Positions 1 through 12,361 of a stretch of DNA of 64,000 nt are shown here, piece by piece. Both the position numbers and the translations under genes were made by a program. The first letter of the stretch is position 1. Each line of letters starts with the position of its first letter. The DNA comes from Dermatophagoides farinae (lineage: Eukaryota; Arthropoda; Arachnida; Sarcoptiformes; Pyroglyphidae). The notes beneath the pieces are model-generated. The model did not search any database. It saw only the letters and a list, made by a program, of their open reading frames with translations, and had not been told where the DNA came from. The stretch lies in the NCBI RefSeq assembly GCF_024713945.1, contig NC_134677.1, positions 2,111,001-2,175,000 of the forward strand, in the 5' to 3' direction.

Positions 1-2209
1 ATCATCATCATTAGATCAATGGCCAAAGTCACAGAGTAAAAAAATATGAGAGAAATTTCTATTTACGTGAATTCCAATGGAATGTATCAAGACATTCTAA
101 ATTGATGATTGTGCATTGCAATTTCTTCAAACATCGGTATATATTTGGTATAGTAGCTTTAAACTTTAAAAAGTTAGAAAAAAAACTATAATCAGTGATG
201 ATGGTGAAAAATGATATTCATCATTCATTATTCACACATCAATCTTTAGCATCAACGTTGGTGTGGTGTGGTTTGGTTTGGTTTTGGTTAGGTTTAGTTG
301 ATTTGATTTTTGGTTGAAGTGGACTTCATTTACCACTATAGTAGATCCACCACCATCATCATCATCACCAACATCATCAGATATACTTATTTCTTTCGAT
401 ATCAAGATATTTATCAAAATAGAAAAGAAAAAAACTTCATCTGCCATGTCTGTATGTTTGTGTCTGGCGTCAGTTGGCGCCTTAAAATGTTATATAAATG
501 TGATAAATATACAGCATAAATGTGAAATATGAGTTTTCTCATTTGTCATATATTTTATCTGTATCTCATACAGTGAAAAAAATCTTTTTTTTTTTGCTAT
601 CTCATTTGCAATTTGCAATGAAATTTTGAACCAAAATATATAGATCATCATTTATGTGGTTAATTATTATTGTTAGAGTGAAATGTTTTTCCAATGAAAT
701 TTATTACAGATCATATCGATCAAAATGGTTAGAATATGAAAAAAAACCGGAATTGTACAGTGAAAAATGATGATTATGATGATGATGATAATGATGATCA
801 ATGAAAATTTTCTTCAATGTACACATATAATTCATAAATGAATATCTGCAATATGATAAACAAAAAAAAAAGAGAAAGAGAGAGTTGACATTTCATTGGC
901 CTTTTTCTCAGTTCGTTCATCCATTCATTCATTCATTCATTCAATTTAAATTTGATCTAGCGAGAAAGTGTTTTTGTAAGCCATCAAGTTCATCAAACAC
1001 CACTACCACCGTAATAATTGCCGCAATAATTTTTCGGGTGAATTTTTTTTTCTTCTTCACCATTCTTGTTCGGTTGATTGACTGATTACAGATTCAAACT
1101 ATATATATAAATTGTTTTTTGGCATGAAATGGCGAGAAATAGAAAGAAAACAAAAAAAAGCAAAGCCGGCATAATTCAAACAAAAACAACGACATAAACG
1201 ACAACAATGACAAAAAAAAAACGCCAACAATCATTCATCATATTCATTTCATGCTCAATATATTCTAAAAGTGACAAAAAAGAGAGGGGGTCATATATAT
1301 GGTGTTTTTTTTTCCTGCTGAATCGTCACATCCAACCATTCATTCATTCATTCATTAAAAATTCTCCAAGAAAGAAATGATAAACCATTTGTTTGAGGCA
1401 TGAATTACAATGCTATACAAAGTATCGCACACACACACACACAACAACCGACAAAAATAAAAAAAAAGCTTCCTGGCATCATAAAGATACAAAACGACAA
1501 TCTGTGTTTGTTTAAAAAATTGTTGAAAATTTTTTTTTTCATACAACAAACATTTGAAAACAGCAAAACAGATTTTATTGGATCAAGGTTTTAGGATGAT
1601 GTGTATATTTTGTTTTCATGAATGATTATTATATAGATGAACGGAATTGTGAAATCATGACAAATACACACACACACACGAACGCACACAAACTTGACAA
1701 ATAAATTTTTACTATAAATTCATTCATTCATTTAATTTATTCAAAAAACAATTCAAGGATTTAAATACCGAAATACACAACTTGTGATGAAGCAAAGAAA
1801 AAAAAATATTCTTATTACCGAACAAGGTTTAAGTGTCAATTTGAATAAATATCAAATGTATTGATTTCATTTCAATGAAAAATGACAATTTTTTTTGGGG
1901 GGCTTTTCTCATTCATCATCATTATCATCATCATCATCATTATCAATATTATTTTGACAACAGCAATGTTGATGATATATCATGGTAGCAATGACTCCAA
2001 ATTCAGCATATTATTAAATGAAAATCAAATCAATGATGATCATGTTGATCAATTATCAATGATGTTGGTGATGATTTTGTCCACGTTTAAAATGATAATG
2101 ATGACCTCTCTCTCTATCTCTCATCATCATTATCAGTTTCAGTAGGACAGCATCTCTTAAATAAATCAGGCTTACCAAATGCTTGAATTTAGCAATAGAA
2201 AAAAAAAGT

Positions 2210-2320
2210 TCAAAGGTCTTGACCTTTTGATCTCTTTTCCAGTTAGTTAAAAATCCAGTTTTTTTGGATTAAAGATAAATAAACGTTATAAAAAGATTCG
2301 GATTGTAGTCAGTCATCAGT
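2210..2320 (+). promoter_or_regulatory. candidate core promoter with nuclear-receptor-like palindrome
   Basis: A TATA-type box (TATAAAAAG, 2287-2295) is followed by two TCAGT initiator matches (2309-2313 and 2316-2320). The second places its A at 2318, 31 bases after the first T of the box, which is the spacing known for TATA/Inr promoters. About 60-75 bases upstream lies an inverted repeat AAAGGTC-TT-GACCTTTT, whose halves resemble the AGGTCA half-site of nuclear receptors. A short ATG frame at 2341 (MIVGRK, then stop) follows, but no downstream exon could be tied to it. In AT-rich DNA this could be chance. Confidence 0.3.
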
Positions 2321-5300
2321 CAATCATAAGCATCATTAAGATGATCGTAGGAAGAAAATAATGGATACCATTTCATGATCAAACCAAAAATAATTAAATG
2401 AATCGTTTTTTTCGATTTCGAACATTTAAAATCATCGAAATAATTGTTATTCAATCAGTTTCCAGAAGAAATAAAAATCAAGTATGGCACATGCATGTAT
2501 TAAAATTAGAAACTGTAGAAAATTATTTTTTTATTTCATTGAAACTAGAGACAGAAAAAGATTTATGAGTTGTTTTTTTTGTTGACAAAATCAATCTCCT
2601 CTCTATGTCTCTTGGGTGGAAAATCAAATGAACAAAACAAGAATGACATATTTTACACACACACACACACAAAATATGTATGTCATGGCGCGAAAAAAAA
2701 CTAAAATGTTCTTGTGTGTCTACGTGATTCTTGAATTTTTAATTTTTCATTATTTCAACTTAAAATATATAAAGAATGTCGGTAAAAAAAATAACAACAA
2801 CAACAACATTGTGTGTATGCGGATAAATAACTAATAATTAAATGGTTAAGTGTTTTGTTTTGTTTTTTTATAGCTATTATCATCATTATTAAATAATCAA
2901 TTGATCAATTTATTGATTCATTGACTTACTTTTTTGTTCTTTTTCCGATTTATAAAGATAAAGAGTTAAAAAAAATTGATGATAAGTATAAAAAGTTTAT
3001 GATTTGATTATGATTACGATACATCATCATTGATCATGATGTTGTGATGAAATAAAAATAGCTGTTGTCATTGTTGTTGTTGTTGTTGTTGTTTACAAAC
3101 ATAATTTGTACAAACAAACACACACACATACACATACACAAAACAAAGCAAAAAAAAAATTTATTGATTGCATCAATTTGATTCTTGTATGAAACATTTT
3201 CAATGATGATGGGTAGTGATGGTGGCAATGAAGAGGAAAACAACTGTTGTCGCCTGGTTCAGTGTAAAGAATTTAGATTTTTAGGGTTATGAGAAAAAAA
3301 TTGTTGATCATTTTTTTTTCTTTGATGATAAGGGATGATCTTTGTGTGTGTGTGTGTGTGTAAAATTAAATTATGTCTTACATCTATTTTTTACGCCTAT
3401 ATATCATTCAATTAAAATTACAGTCACAAATTAAGAGAGAAAGAGATATCATTATCAATTATAAAACATAATCAGATTTTCATTCATTTTTTTCTCTCTC
3501 TCTCTCTCTATCTCTTTTGTTTTTCTGAATTACTACAAATTCAATGAGGAGAAGATAAATTAGTCATCATAGATCGTTTTGGGGATATACCAGGCTTTCG
3601 AAATGTGTCTTTGTGTGTGTGTGTGCTCGATGATTTTCATAATTATTTAATTAGATAATTTATTGTTTTGATTTTACAAAATGATGTTTATACATTGAAT
3701 CTTTTCATATTTCTCTTTCTCTTTCTCTCTCTATGTTTGTGTTTTTTCCATTTTTTTCTCATTCTCTTTATATTTCTCAATATATGAACACAACATTTGA
3801 AAAAAATGCAACCCAGGATCAACGAAAAAAAAGTTACGATTTATATTTACTATAAGAAGATTATTATTATTCAAACGTAGTAAATGATGTGGATGATGAT
3901 GAACGTGTCACGTTGACTTGTTGTTGATGATTCTTTAACAAGAAATATATAAATTTATAATCCGCGTATGTTTGGCAAAAAAAAGGACATTTTAAAGTTG
4001 TTTTAGTTGCTGCTGCTGTTGTTGTTGTTGTTGTTGTTTGTAGCCTGTATCGTTTTTTTCAAATAGAAATATGTGACTTTTGTCAGGAATACCATCACCA
4101 CATCACATATGTAAAGCTCTAAACATAATGATGATGAGGATATGAAAAATCGAAATTTTTTTTTTGAAGGATTCCTAAATTTTTTTTTTTTGTTTTTTCT
4201 AGAGTTCATTCCATATTTATATATGTTTTTGGAAATAGATAGTAAGAGGGAAAAGAGAAATGTTAAAAATTGAAAAAAAAAATTAAACAAAATGATAATA
4301 ATAATTTTAATTTTATCACACAGGAAACACCAAACAATCCAATAAAAAGCAAAAATTTAACATCCATTTATTCATTTGCAATCATGTAATACAAGTGACA
4401 ACAACAACACATGGATGATAATTAACCTAGAAAACAAAAATACCAAAAAATTAACTGATCTCTTATTTCATTTCATATTAATAATTATAATAATAATTTC
4501 TAATATAATCAAATTCAACATCTACATGTCAATCAATTCGGTCATCGACGTTTTATTAATGGTGGTAGTGGTGGTGGTGGTGGTGGTGGCCATAAAAAAC
4601 CATAGATACAAATAAGAAAAAAAACGACAATTGGTGACAATTTAGTTTTTTTTCCCGAAGAAAGAAGTAAAGAAATTTAAATGATAAATCATTTTCTTAT
4701 CACCACAAAAATAAAAATCATAATGAATAACCCATTTTTTTGTCTCTATTTATTTCACTATACCGTAGTATATGGCAATCAAGAAAAAAAAATCAAAAAA
4801 ACCAGAAATTAGGATAAATCCACTATCCATTATCGTCCTCATTATTATTATTATTATCTTGGTTTAGACAGGAACCAAAAAAAAAATGTACATAGATAAA
4901 GTAGACATTATGCGTTTGCTTGTGTGTGTGTTCTCTCTTAGTTGTTCCATAATTTATTGATTTATGTAACCTTTCCGACCGACCAATGGTGATGTCAATA
5001 TAGATTTTTACGCATTAAAAATGTCTGTTTGATGTCGTTTTCCTTTTTCCTTTTTGTTTTGCATTTTTAATCTAAGAGAAAAACAATAAAACAAATCATC
5101 ATCATCATCATCATCATTATCATCATTGAAAAAGAACATTTTGATATATGAAAATCAAACAATTTCCTTGATGAAAAGAATGAATCGATGAGGATTAATG
5201 ACAATCCAATATATATATAAAAATCAACCCTGCGTAAAAAATTGAGTGTGTGAGAAGAAAAAAAAATGTCGCCTGTCCAAAGTTTATGTTATGAAAATTT

Positions 5301-5812
5301 TCAAAGATATCCAAAAATCAATTTTATACAGGATTGGAGGACAAAACAATGGTAGTGGTGGTGGTGGTGGTGGTGATTAGAAGGATGTTCTAGAAAGTTT
5401 TTTTTTTTGTTTTTATTTTTATCAAATTAAATTTCTATATAAATGATATATATTTGTGTCATATAATCGTTGTCGTGGTCGTTATGTTGATGATGATAAT
5501 GATAAAGATAGGTACAAGCAGCAAATATCATCACCATCAGTTTGATCATATTCACAGTATTTTTAAACAAAACAAAACAAAAGATTGATTGATTGATTGA
5601 CGCAATGGAAGTGAATATATGTTTTTTGTTGTTGTTATTATCGTTGTATATATCAAATTTAAATCAAATTCACCAATAATAATTATCGTAATTTATTATT
5701 CTTTTTAGATTCGTTTATATAGTAATTTCAGAATTACAATTTGTTTTGTTTTATCATTCGAATGTTCAAAGTTTTCGGATGTTCTTCGCATCCTTTGATG
5801 TCGGTTATGATA

Positions 5813-5840
5813 GTTTTGTCTATTTCGTAATAGACAAAAC
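5813..5840. repeat. perfect 12-bp hairpin
   Basis: GTTTTGTCTATT (5813-5824) and its exact reverse complement AATAGACAAAAC (5829-5840) flank a TCGT loop. It lies in otherwise unannotated DNA, so no function can be assigned. Confidence 0.6.
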
Positions 5841-7193
5841 AATTCCCTGACATATATTGAAATTTTTCATATTAGCAAAAAGAAAAAAATAGATGTTATC
5901 AGCTATTATGTTTGGTTTTATATCAAAACATCATGGTCATTATTATTGAATGATAACCAGAAACCAGAAGAAAAAAAAATTCGTTTCCAGATCATCATCA
6001 TCATCATCATCATCATTATTTTTTATTATTATTATCGATTATTACAATAATAATTGTGTTTGATTGATTTTTAATAATTTTTTTTTCTCCACTATTCAAA
6101 TGATAAAATAATGAATTATGATGGCCATTTTATTCGGTCAATTCATTGATGTGTTTATTCACATGCATATTGATAATTGATAAATGAATATAAATGATTA
6201 AAAAACCGATGATTAATTATCGGATGATGATGATGGACATTATTATCCGATGTCCATTTGTGTTGGAGTCAAATTAAAAAAATAAATCAATCATTAAACC
6301 GTATCTGGATCATGTATCATTATATTTGCCGTACTTTCCGCCCATTTAATGAATAAATAATATTTACTTAATTAATCAAAAGTCATTAGATGAATGAATG
6401 GAAATGGAGAGAAAAAAAAATTATTTTTATTTATGCACATATAAATATGATTAATTGTTTGTTATTTTTATTTTTATTTGTTTTTTGCTCATTTATCCAC
6501 TAAAAATTTGGATTTGTATCATTTCCGTCTATATATATACTGTGCGGGTGTATGTCTATGTTTTCCTGGTACAAATTGTGACATTTCTTTCATCATCGAC
6601 ATTGGAAATAGATTATGTCCTGGTAAATGACATTTATGGGCCTTATTTCCAAAATGATAATGATGATTAAGCATAAAATGAGAATCCAGAAAATTGTCAT
6701 CATCATCATCATCATCATTCAAATAACAATGGTCATCATAAAATGAAAAAATTTTTTCAATTAAGCTTTCTATTAAACCATTTTAATTCACCACTAACAA
6801 AAAAAAAATTGATTGGTATTGAAGGCCATAAACATGATCAAAAAAAATCTGATCGATTGATTGATCAATCGATGATAATGTTATGTTTTTTTTCAATCAT
6901 TATCAATCAATCATCGTAAATAGTAGTCTTCATCAACAATCGATAATATAAACACACACTTGAAATGTGTACAACAAAAAAAAAACTTTTTTTCCCTTTG
7001 AGTTCAATGAAAAAAAAAATCATCAAATACAAAAATTGATATGATGATCTAATTTGGAATAATTTTCTCTTTATTTTGTTACCGATGAATGAATAGTACT
7101 TTTATTTTTCAATGATGTCATGAATTAATCCTTTCTCCTTTTTTTTGTTATCGATTATTATCATCTGTACCTGTGTTGGTGTTTACATGGATT

Positions 7194-7196
<3 letters not shown>

Positions 7197-7225
<29 letters not shown>
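7197..7225. repeat. (GA)n microsatellite
   Basis: An uninterrupted GA tract of 29 bases, one of many dinucleotide tracts in the window. Confidence 0.9.
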
Positions 7226-7228
<3 letters not shown>

Positions 7229-7848
7229 GAAAGAGTATGAAAAATCAATACATCAACATACCTGTTGATCAGTGGGTTTATTTTTACCACATAAATTGAT
7301 TATAATACAGTGATGATGAATGAAGAATTTTTTGCACTTGAACTTGTTGAACAGCCACTTAAACCCATGAATTATTATTATCATTGACTTATTGTGTTTC
7401 ATGTATAAATTCCAAATTCGAATACGTGAACAACATACATCTATGTGTGTGGTGTTTGAAAATTGGCCATCAAATAGTTTGTTGATCTTTTTAATTTTGA
7501 TTGAATATATAAAAAAAATGACAAATTTCAGCATAATCATGATCATTTTTGAAATCCTTGGATAAAAACTATACTGCTGCTGCCAATGCTAATCTTGTGA
7601 TCACAAATTGTATTCACCTTCAATTTTTTTTAACTAAATCACATTTTATTGATCAAATCAATCATAAATTGAAGGAAGAAAAAACAATGATGAAAGGTAC
7701 CATTAATTGATAATGAATAAAAATAAACAAAATTTTATGGATCAAAAATTTCAAAATTTACGTCTATGCTACTGCCATCTATGAATAGGAAACAATATGA
7801 ATTTTTTTATTTTCAAAATTTTTCCATTCTAAAAAAGAACATTCTATT

Positions 7849-9291
7849 CTATTTTTTATCATTATTATCATCATCTTTAGATGACGTTGATGAAGCTTTA
7901 GATAAAGCGGAAATAAATCCTGAATTATATTGATCATCCGAAGTTAATGTATGTATTTTTGATGATTCTGTTTTCGATATATGATTCGATATTTTTGATT
8001 GTTGTTCGATTGTTATTGTTGGTTTATCATCATTATGTTGTGATTTTTCTTTAATTTTTCTTTTAAAACTTTCCATATTTTTCGATTTATTCATCGAACT
8101 AAACATTTGTTTGTCATCTTTATCAGATTTCTTTTTCATTTCAGGTTCTGCAGTATTTTTTCTACCACCACCACCACCACTTGACATCATCGATGTATTA
8201 GAAAGATCAGCATTATGAAATGTAACATTACCTGATGTACATTTATTGATTTTAAATTTTCTTGTATCAACACCAGATAGATTTGATCGACCAGTTACGA
8301 ATGGATCACCAACAATAGCGCTACTATTATTATTTGCGATTAATTTTTTTCTATCCGATTTTTTCTTTACCGATGATGAAATTGGACTTTTCTTACGGAA
8401 TAATTCCGGTTTTCTTGTGCTCTGCAGTCCAAGATCTTTTCGTAATGATTCAATACCTTGAACACATGAAGAATTTGATTTATCTAATGATGATGATTGT
8501 GGATTATTATCTGTCGATTTTGTGGAAAATTGTTTTCTATCTTTGGACTCTTTTTCTTTCTTTCCTGATTTCGCAGCTGCAGAAGGTGTTAATCTTTCAT
8601 TATCATCATCATATTTCTTTGAATGAGAATGACTATGATGACTATGGTGATGAGGATGATGTTTTTTTGATGAATCTTTACTTTTCATATCTAAATCTTT
8701 TTTATCTTTATCCATTGGTAGACAACAAGCCAATAGATTATCATCATCACATGATGAACTACTTGTTGATATTGGTGGTATTGTTGTTGTTTTTTCTGAT
8801 TTTCTTTTTTCACATTTTTTTGCTTTACTTTTTGATTTTGGATCTAAAACATGGACTTCCGGCAAACTACAGAAAACATCTACATTATTTGGTGATTCAG
8901 GTTGTTTTTTTGATTTACTTTTCATGGATGCTGTTGTTGTTGTTGTATCATTTTTCATCATCATTTGATTTTTATCATTATCTAAATCCGGTTTTTGACA
9001 TGCAGCTTTTAATTTTAAAAATCTTGATGCATTACGTTTATTTGAATGTGTATATGTATCAATATCAATATCTTTTATATTTGGCCGTACAAAAATAGTT
9101 GAACCAATTTTTGAATCCAATGACATGACAAAATCTTCTTGAAAATCTAATGCTACTGCTGCTGTCGATGATGATGTTGGTGTTGAAATCATTTTTGAAT
9201 TTTTCATTACATTAATATTATTATCATTATTATGAGCGGATGATTGTTTTTTAGATTTGGATCGCTTTTCACTTGTTTTACTGGAAGACAT
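7849..9291 (-). CDS. unrecognised Lys/Ser-rich disordered protein
   Basis: A single open frame of 480 residues from the Met at 9291 (an in-frame Met 8 codons upstream, at 9315, gives 488). I do not recognise a family. The protein is hydrophilic, with many K/S clusters (for example EKRSKSKK near the start), a His-rich stretch at about residues 211-224, a Gly5 run near 372, and several basic patches that could be nuclear localisation signals. The N-terminal part (about residues 49-105) is least repetitive and includes DFQEDFVMSLDSKIGSTIF and FLKLKAACQK. There is no signal peptide and no membrane segment. The stop TAG is at 7849-7851, and an AATAAA signal lies on the same strand at 7806-7811. 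The long open frame in AT-rich DNA, ending close to a polyadenylation signal, argues it is real. It may be the last exon of a longer gene or an intronless one. The 254-residue plus-strand frame over it is a shadow. Confidence 0.7.
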   Translation of the reverse strand: MSSSKTSEKRSKSKKQSSAHNNDNNINVMKNSKMISTPTSSSTAAVALDFQEDFVMSLDSKIGSTIFVRPNIKDIDIDTYTHSNKRNASRFLKLKAACQKPDLDNDKNQMMMKNDTTTTTASMKSKSKKQPESPNNVDVFCSLPEVHVLDPKSKSKAKKCEKRKSEKTTTIPPISTSSSSCDDDNLLACCLPMDKDKKDLDMKSKDSSKKHHPHHHSHHSHSHSKKYDDDNERLTPSAAAKSGKKEKESKDRKQFSTKSTDNNPQSSSLDKSNSSCVQGIESLRKDLGLQSTRKPELFRKKSPISSSVKKKSDRKKLIANNNSSAIVGDPFVTGRSNLSGVDTRKFKINKCTSGNVTFHNADLSNTSMMSSGGGGGRKNTAEPEMKKKSDKDDKQMFSSMNKSKNMESFKRKIKEKSQHNDDKPTITIEQQSKISNHISKTESSKIHTLTSDDQYNSGFISALSKASSTSSKDDDNNDKK

Positions 9292-9315
9292 TTTCAATAT
9301 TATATGCAATTGCAA

Positions 9316-11105
9316 ATGTTAAATTACCATCACATGATTTTATACTTTTTAAATTTTACATTACATTATTATTATTATTATTTCTATAATTTTATTAAAT
9401 TCATAATAAAATTATTTTATTCATGATTCAATATAATTCAAAATTGTTAATATTATTCTGTTTGCTGTTGTCGTTGTCGTCATCGTCGTCGTCGTCAAAC
9501 ATCCATAATGATGATGATCATTGTTCGATCAATTTACAAAAAAAAAAAAAAATTTTGTTTTCAATAGAAATTTTCAAAATCAATTATTATTATAACGACG
9601 AAGAACGATGAACGATGGTGATGAAGAAAATAATACATCAAAGATATTGAAATTTTTTTTCCAAAATGACTTGTCCAGAAAATAAAAGAAGAAACAAAGA
9701 AAAAACAACAAAACAAAATGTGACATTCATATCAATCATCATCATCATCATCAGATGATGATGATGATAAAAATTGATATTAGAATGATTGAATTGAAAG
9801 CAGGTAAAATGTTTTTTTTTTTGGTGTATTGTTGTTTTTTTTGTCAAATAAATAATGTGTGTGTGTGTATACAATAATAATTGATAATAATAACCGATTA
9901 GAATCGATAAATGTATCAGCAATGTGTGTGTGTATCATTTGTAAATAAAAATCGAACAATTGAAATTTTTTTTTGTTAAACAAAAATCAAGGAATAAAAA
10001 GCATGAATTTTATATTCGAAAAAAGAATTGAAAGAGAAAGAAAAAAGTAATAATAACACAACACATATATAAAGTGGTAATGAGGAGGAGATTTTGTTCA
10101 GATTTTTTTTTTTTTTGCTTTTCTTCTTCTTCTTCTTCTTCTTCACCGTAATGAAACAACAGACAAATAATTCACGTGAAATTCTTTTTTTGCAAGAATT
10201 TCACCGTATCTTGCTCATTTTTGTTTGGCCAAAACACAAAAAAAATGAGAATGAAAATGAATGAATTAAAATAGAGGTATTTACAAAAATTAAACAAAAA
10301 AGCGAAATAAGAATTTCAAATATGGAAACAACAAAGAGCAAAAAAAAAGAAGAAAGAGAAGACCAGAGAATTGAAGAATTTCAATGATGTGTGTTGTGTG
10401 TGTGTGTGAATATTTTCTTGACAATTGGTTGTAGTCATAAGTTGGACCAAAAAAAATTGTAGAAAGAAAAAAAACAAGTGTAATATTGGGTATTATTATC
10501 ATATGAATCAATTAATCAATCAATCATTATTGAATTGGAATATATCACAACAATTTTTTCAGTATTTTCACATTTTTTTGGGCGTTAGGGTGTGAGGTGT
10601 ATGCTTGTGTATGGGTGTGTGTGTGTGTGGAAGATGAAAATTTGCCAAGAACAAAAAAACGAATAAAATATTTTGTATATGAGGTTTTCATTAGCATGTT
10701 TTTTCTCTTTTCATTCGAGTGTCTTAAATTTATTCATTCATTATGAAACAAATAAGTGTGATTTGTTGAAAAAATGTGAGAAAAACTATTTTCGGCTAAA
10801 TTGATCCGAACAATGTTTTGAAGATTTGATCGAATTGATTCGATATATTTCAATGATAAATGGGCAACAGAAAAGGTTCAGCACAGGTGATAGGCGAGAA
10901 GCTCTGTGAATGTTGTTTGTGTGTGTGTGTGTGTGTGGGTGGATGTTTGCCATTAAATTTAATAAAATGAATTTTTTTTTATTTTACAAGACCAGTGTTG
11001 TGTGGATCCTTGGATTTTATTTTCTATAGAAATTTTTTTGAAAAAAAAATTTATTTCTTTTTTTTCTGTTTGTTAATTGAAATTTTTCATTTTTTTCTGC
11101 AATTT
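9316..11105. other. intergenic spacer
   Basis: Between the 3' end of Max and the start of the Lys/Ser-rich gene. It holds A/T runs and TG, TTC and CAT microsatellites. An AATAAA on the minus strand at 11050-11055 lies just after the long Max exon. I see no gene. Confidence 0.7.
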
Positions 11106-12036
11106 TTATGATGAAACAGATGTAATATTAAATGTTTTGTTATTTGAAACATTTGTTGAACCACTACCGGTTGATGTATTAATAATAGTTGATGTGTTTG
11201 ATGGTGATGAGGTAATGTTATTTTTCTTATTATTATTATTAACTTCAACAATTGAATCAGCTGATGGCGTTGTTGTTGTAGTCGAGATCTTGAAACGTTT
11301 GGTTGTTCCGGTACTAGTACCAACTCTACCGGAATATGTGTTTGGAATAGTTGATACAATATGGATGTTTGGCGTTGTTGTGCCGCCACTTAATGAAGAT
11401 TGTTGGGCCAATGTGGCAGCAGTAGCCGGTTGTACTACGACAGTTCGATATGCACCATTTGTAGCCGCCGTTGTCATTGTATTTGGAGCCAATGATAATG
11501 CAGCACCACCACCAGTAGTTTTGGCATTTAGCACCGTATAAGTGGCATTTCCATTGGCAGCAATCGCACCACTGGTTCCATTAGTGTTGGCCAACGATGT
11601 TGTTGAAATGATGATTGGGGTCGCTGTAGCTGTATTGCTGTTATTATTGTTCGTTGATAAATGAATTACATGAGGACCATTTGGAGTTGATTTAATCTGA
11701 GGATTCTGTACAATGATCGTGCTTGAACCATTTTTTACTACTGAACGTACAGTTGGCCCCGAAGTGTTTCCATTAATCAATAATTGAGCCTGCTGTGTGG
11801 TCAATGGTTGTACCGATGGATTTATCTGTCTGCCGGTTGGCTGTCGTTGAACAATAGTTGAAGGATTCATGGATACCACAGTTGGTGTAACTGATGCCGA
11901 TGATTGGGATAATAAGGGCGAATCGGTCAGTCTTCCATTGCCGCCATTATCGGTAATCACGCCATTCATAGTCAAATTCAAATCACTATTATTAGTGACA
12001 TTGCTTTCATTACTATTTTCCGATAGGTCACCATAG
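11106..12036 (-). CDS. Thr/Asn/Ser-rich 3' exon, probably Max long C-terminus
   Basis: A 931-nt open stretch starts after an acceptor (CATTTAG|C, AG at 12037-12038) in phase 2 and ends in TAA at 11106. It encodes about 310 residues, beginning YGDLSENSNES and ending FNITSVSS. Composition is dominated by Thr, Asn, Ser, Val and Ala, with few charges apart from a short KRFK patch, as in intrinsically disordered transactivation-type regions. It must be joined to an upstream minus-strand exon, and the Max zipper exon is the nearest one. A phase-2 donor at the end of that exon (TCATT|GTTAAC, exon end 12363) gives a continuous 475-residue Max. Other phase-2 donors exist in exons 4 and 5, so the exact junction is uncertain. 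Long Max C-termini like this are not usual, so it could alternatively be an isoform-specific exon or part of a separate gene. Confidence 0.6.
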
Positions 12037-12101
12037 CTAAATGTGGGAAATGATAAAAAAAAATTTATATTAAAATCAGGTACCATACAAGTAATCAATG
12101 C

Positions 12102-12361
12102 TTAACCCTGCGTTAACGAGTTGAGGGTTTGGAAATGACCAAAACAGAATCGAAACAAATCTAAATCCAACTAAACATAAGAGATCTAAGAGAGATTTGA
12201 TCTCTTGACTGCTTACAAGCTTAAAAAATACTCCAACTAAATTCTGATGAATTGATTTTTATTTTATTTTCAATTTAATGAAAATTGAGTTTTGAAAACA
12301 ACTGACACTTTACTAATGGGGTAATAAGAAAAAAAACTACACTTTATTAACGCAGGGTTAA
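12102..12361. mobile_element. piggyBac-type MITE, 252 bp, TTAA duplication
   Basis: TTAA at 12102-12105 and 12358-12361 flank a 252-bp segment whose ends are exact inverted repeats, CCCTGCGTTAA (12106-12116) and TTAACGCAGGG (12347-12357). A TTAA target duplication with ends starting CCC is the signature of piggyBac-superfamily elements. No transposase frame is present, so it is a non-autonomous MITE. The inside is AT-rich and contains a small inverted repeat (AAGAGATC ... GATCTCTT, near 12178-12205). It lies at the 3' edge of Max exon 5, with consequences described under Max. Confidence 0.8.

Larger units (their letters stand above)
1..7848. other. intergenic, microsatellite-rich, no convincing gene
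   Basis: No reading frame here has protein-like composition; the short open frames are translations of (ATC)n, (TTG)n, (TG)n and poly-T runs. Within it I see a candidate promoter near 2.3 kb, a perfect small hairpin at 5813-5840, and a good splice donor on the minus strand at 7262 (CAG|GTATGT), which could end an untranslated or very short exon. These are listed separately. It could also be intronic to a gene lying off the left edge. Confidence 0.6.

Noticed and set aside
8334-9098. 254-codon plus-strand frame rich in Tyr, Leu, Phe and His
   Set aside because: It is antisense to the Lys/Ser-rich gene and its composition is that of complemented Ser/Asp/Lys codons. No signal of its own.
11077-11541. 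154-codon plus-strand frame rich in Val and Leu
   Set aside because: Antisense shadow of the Thr/Asn-rich Max exon.
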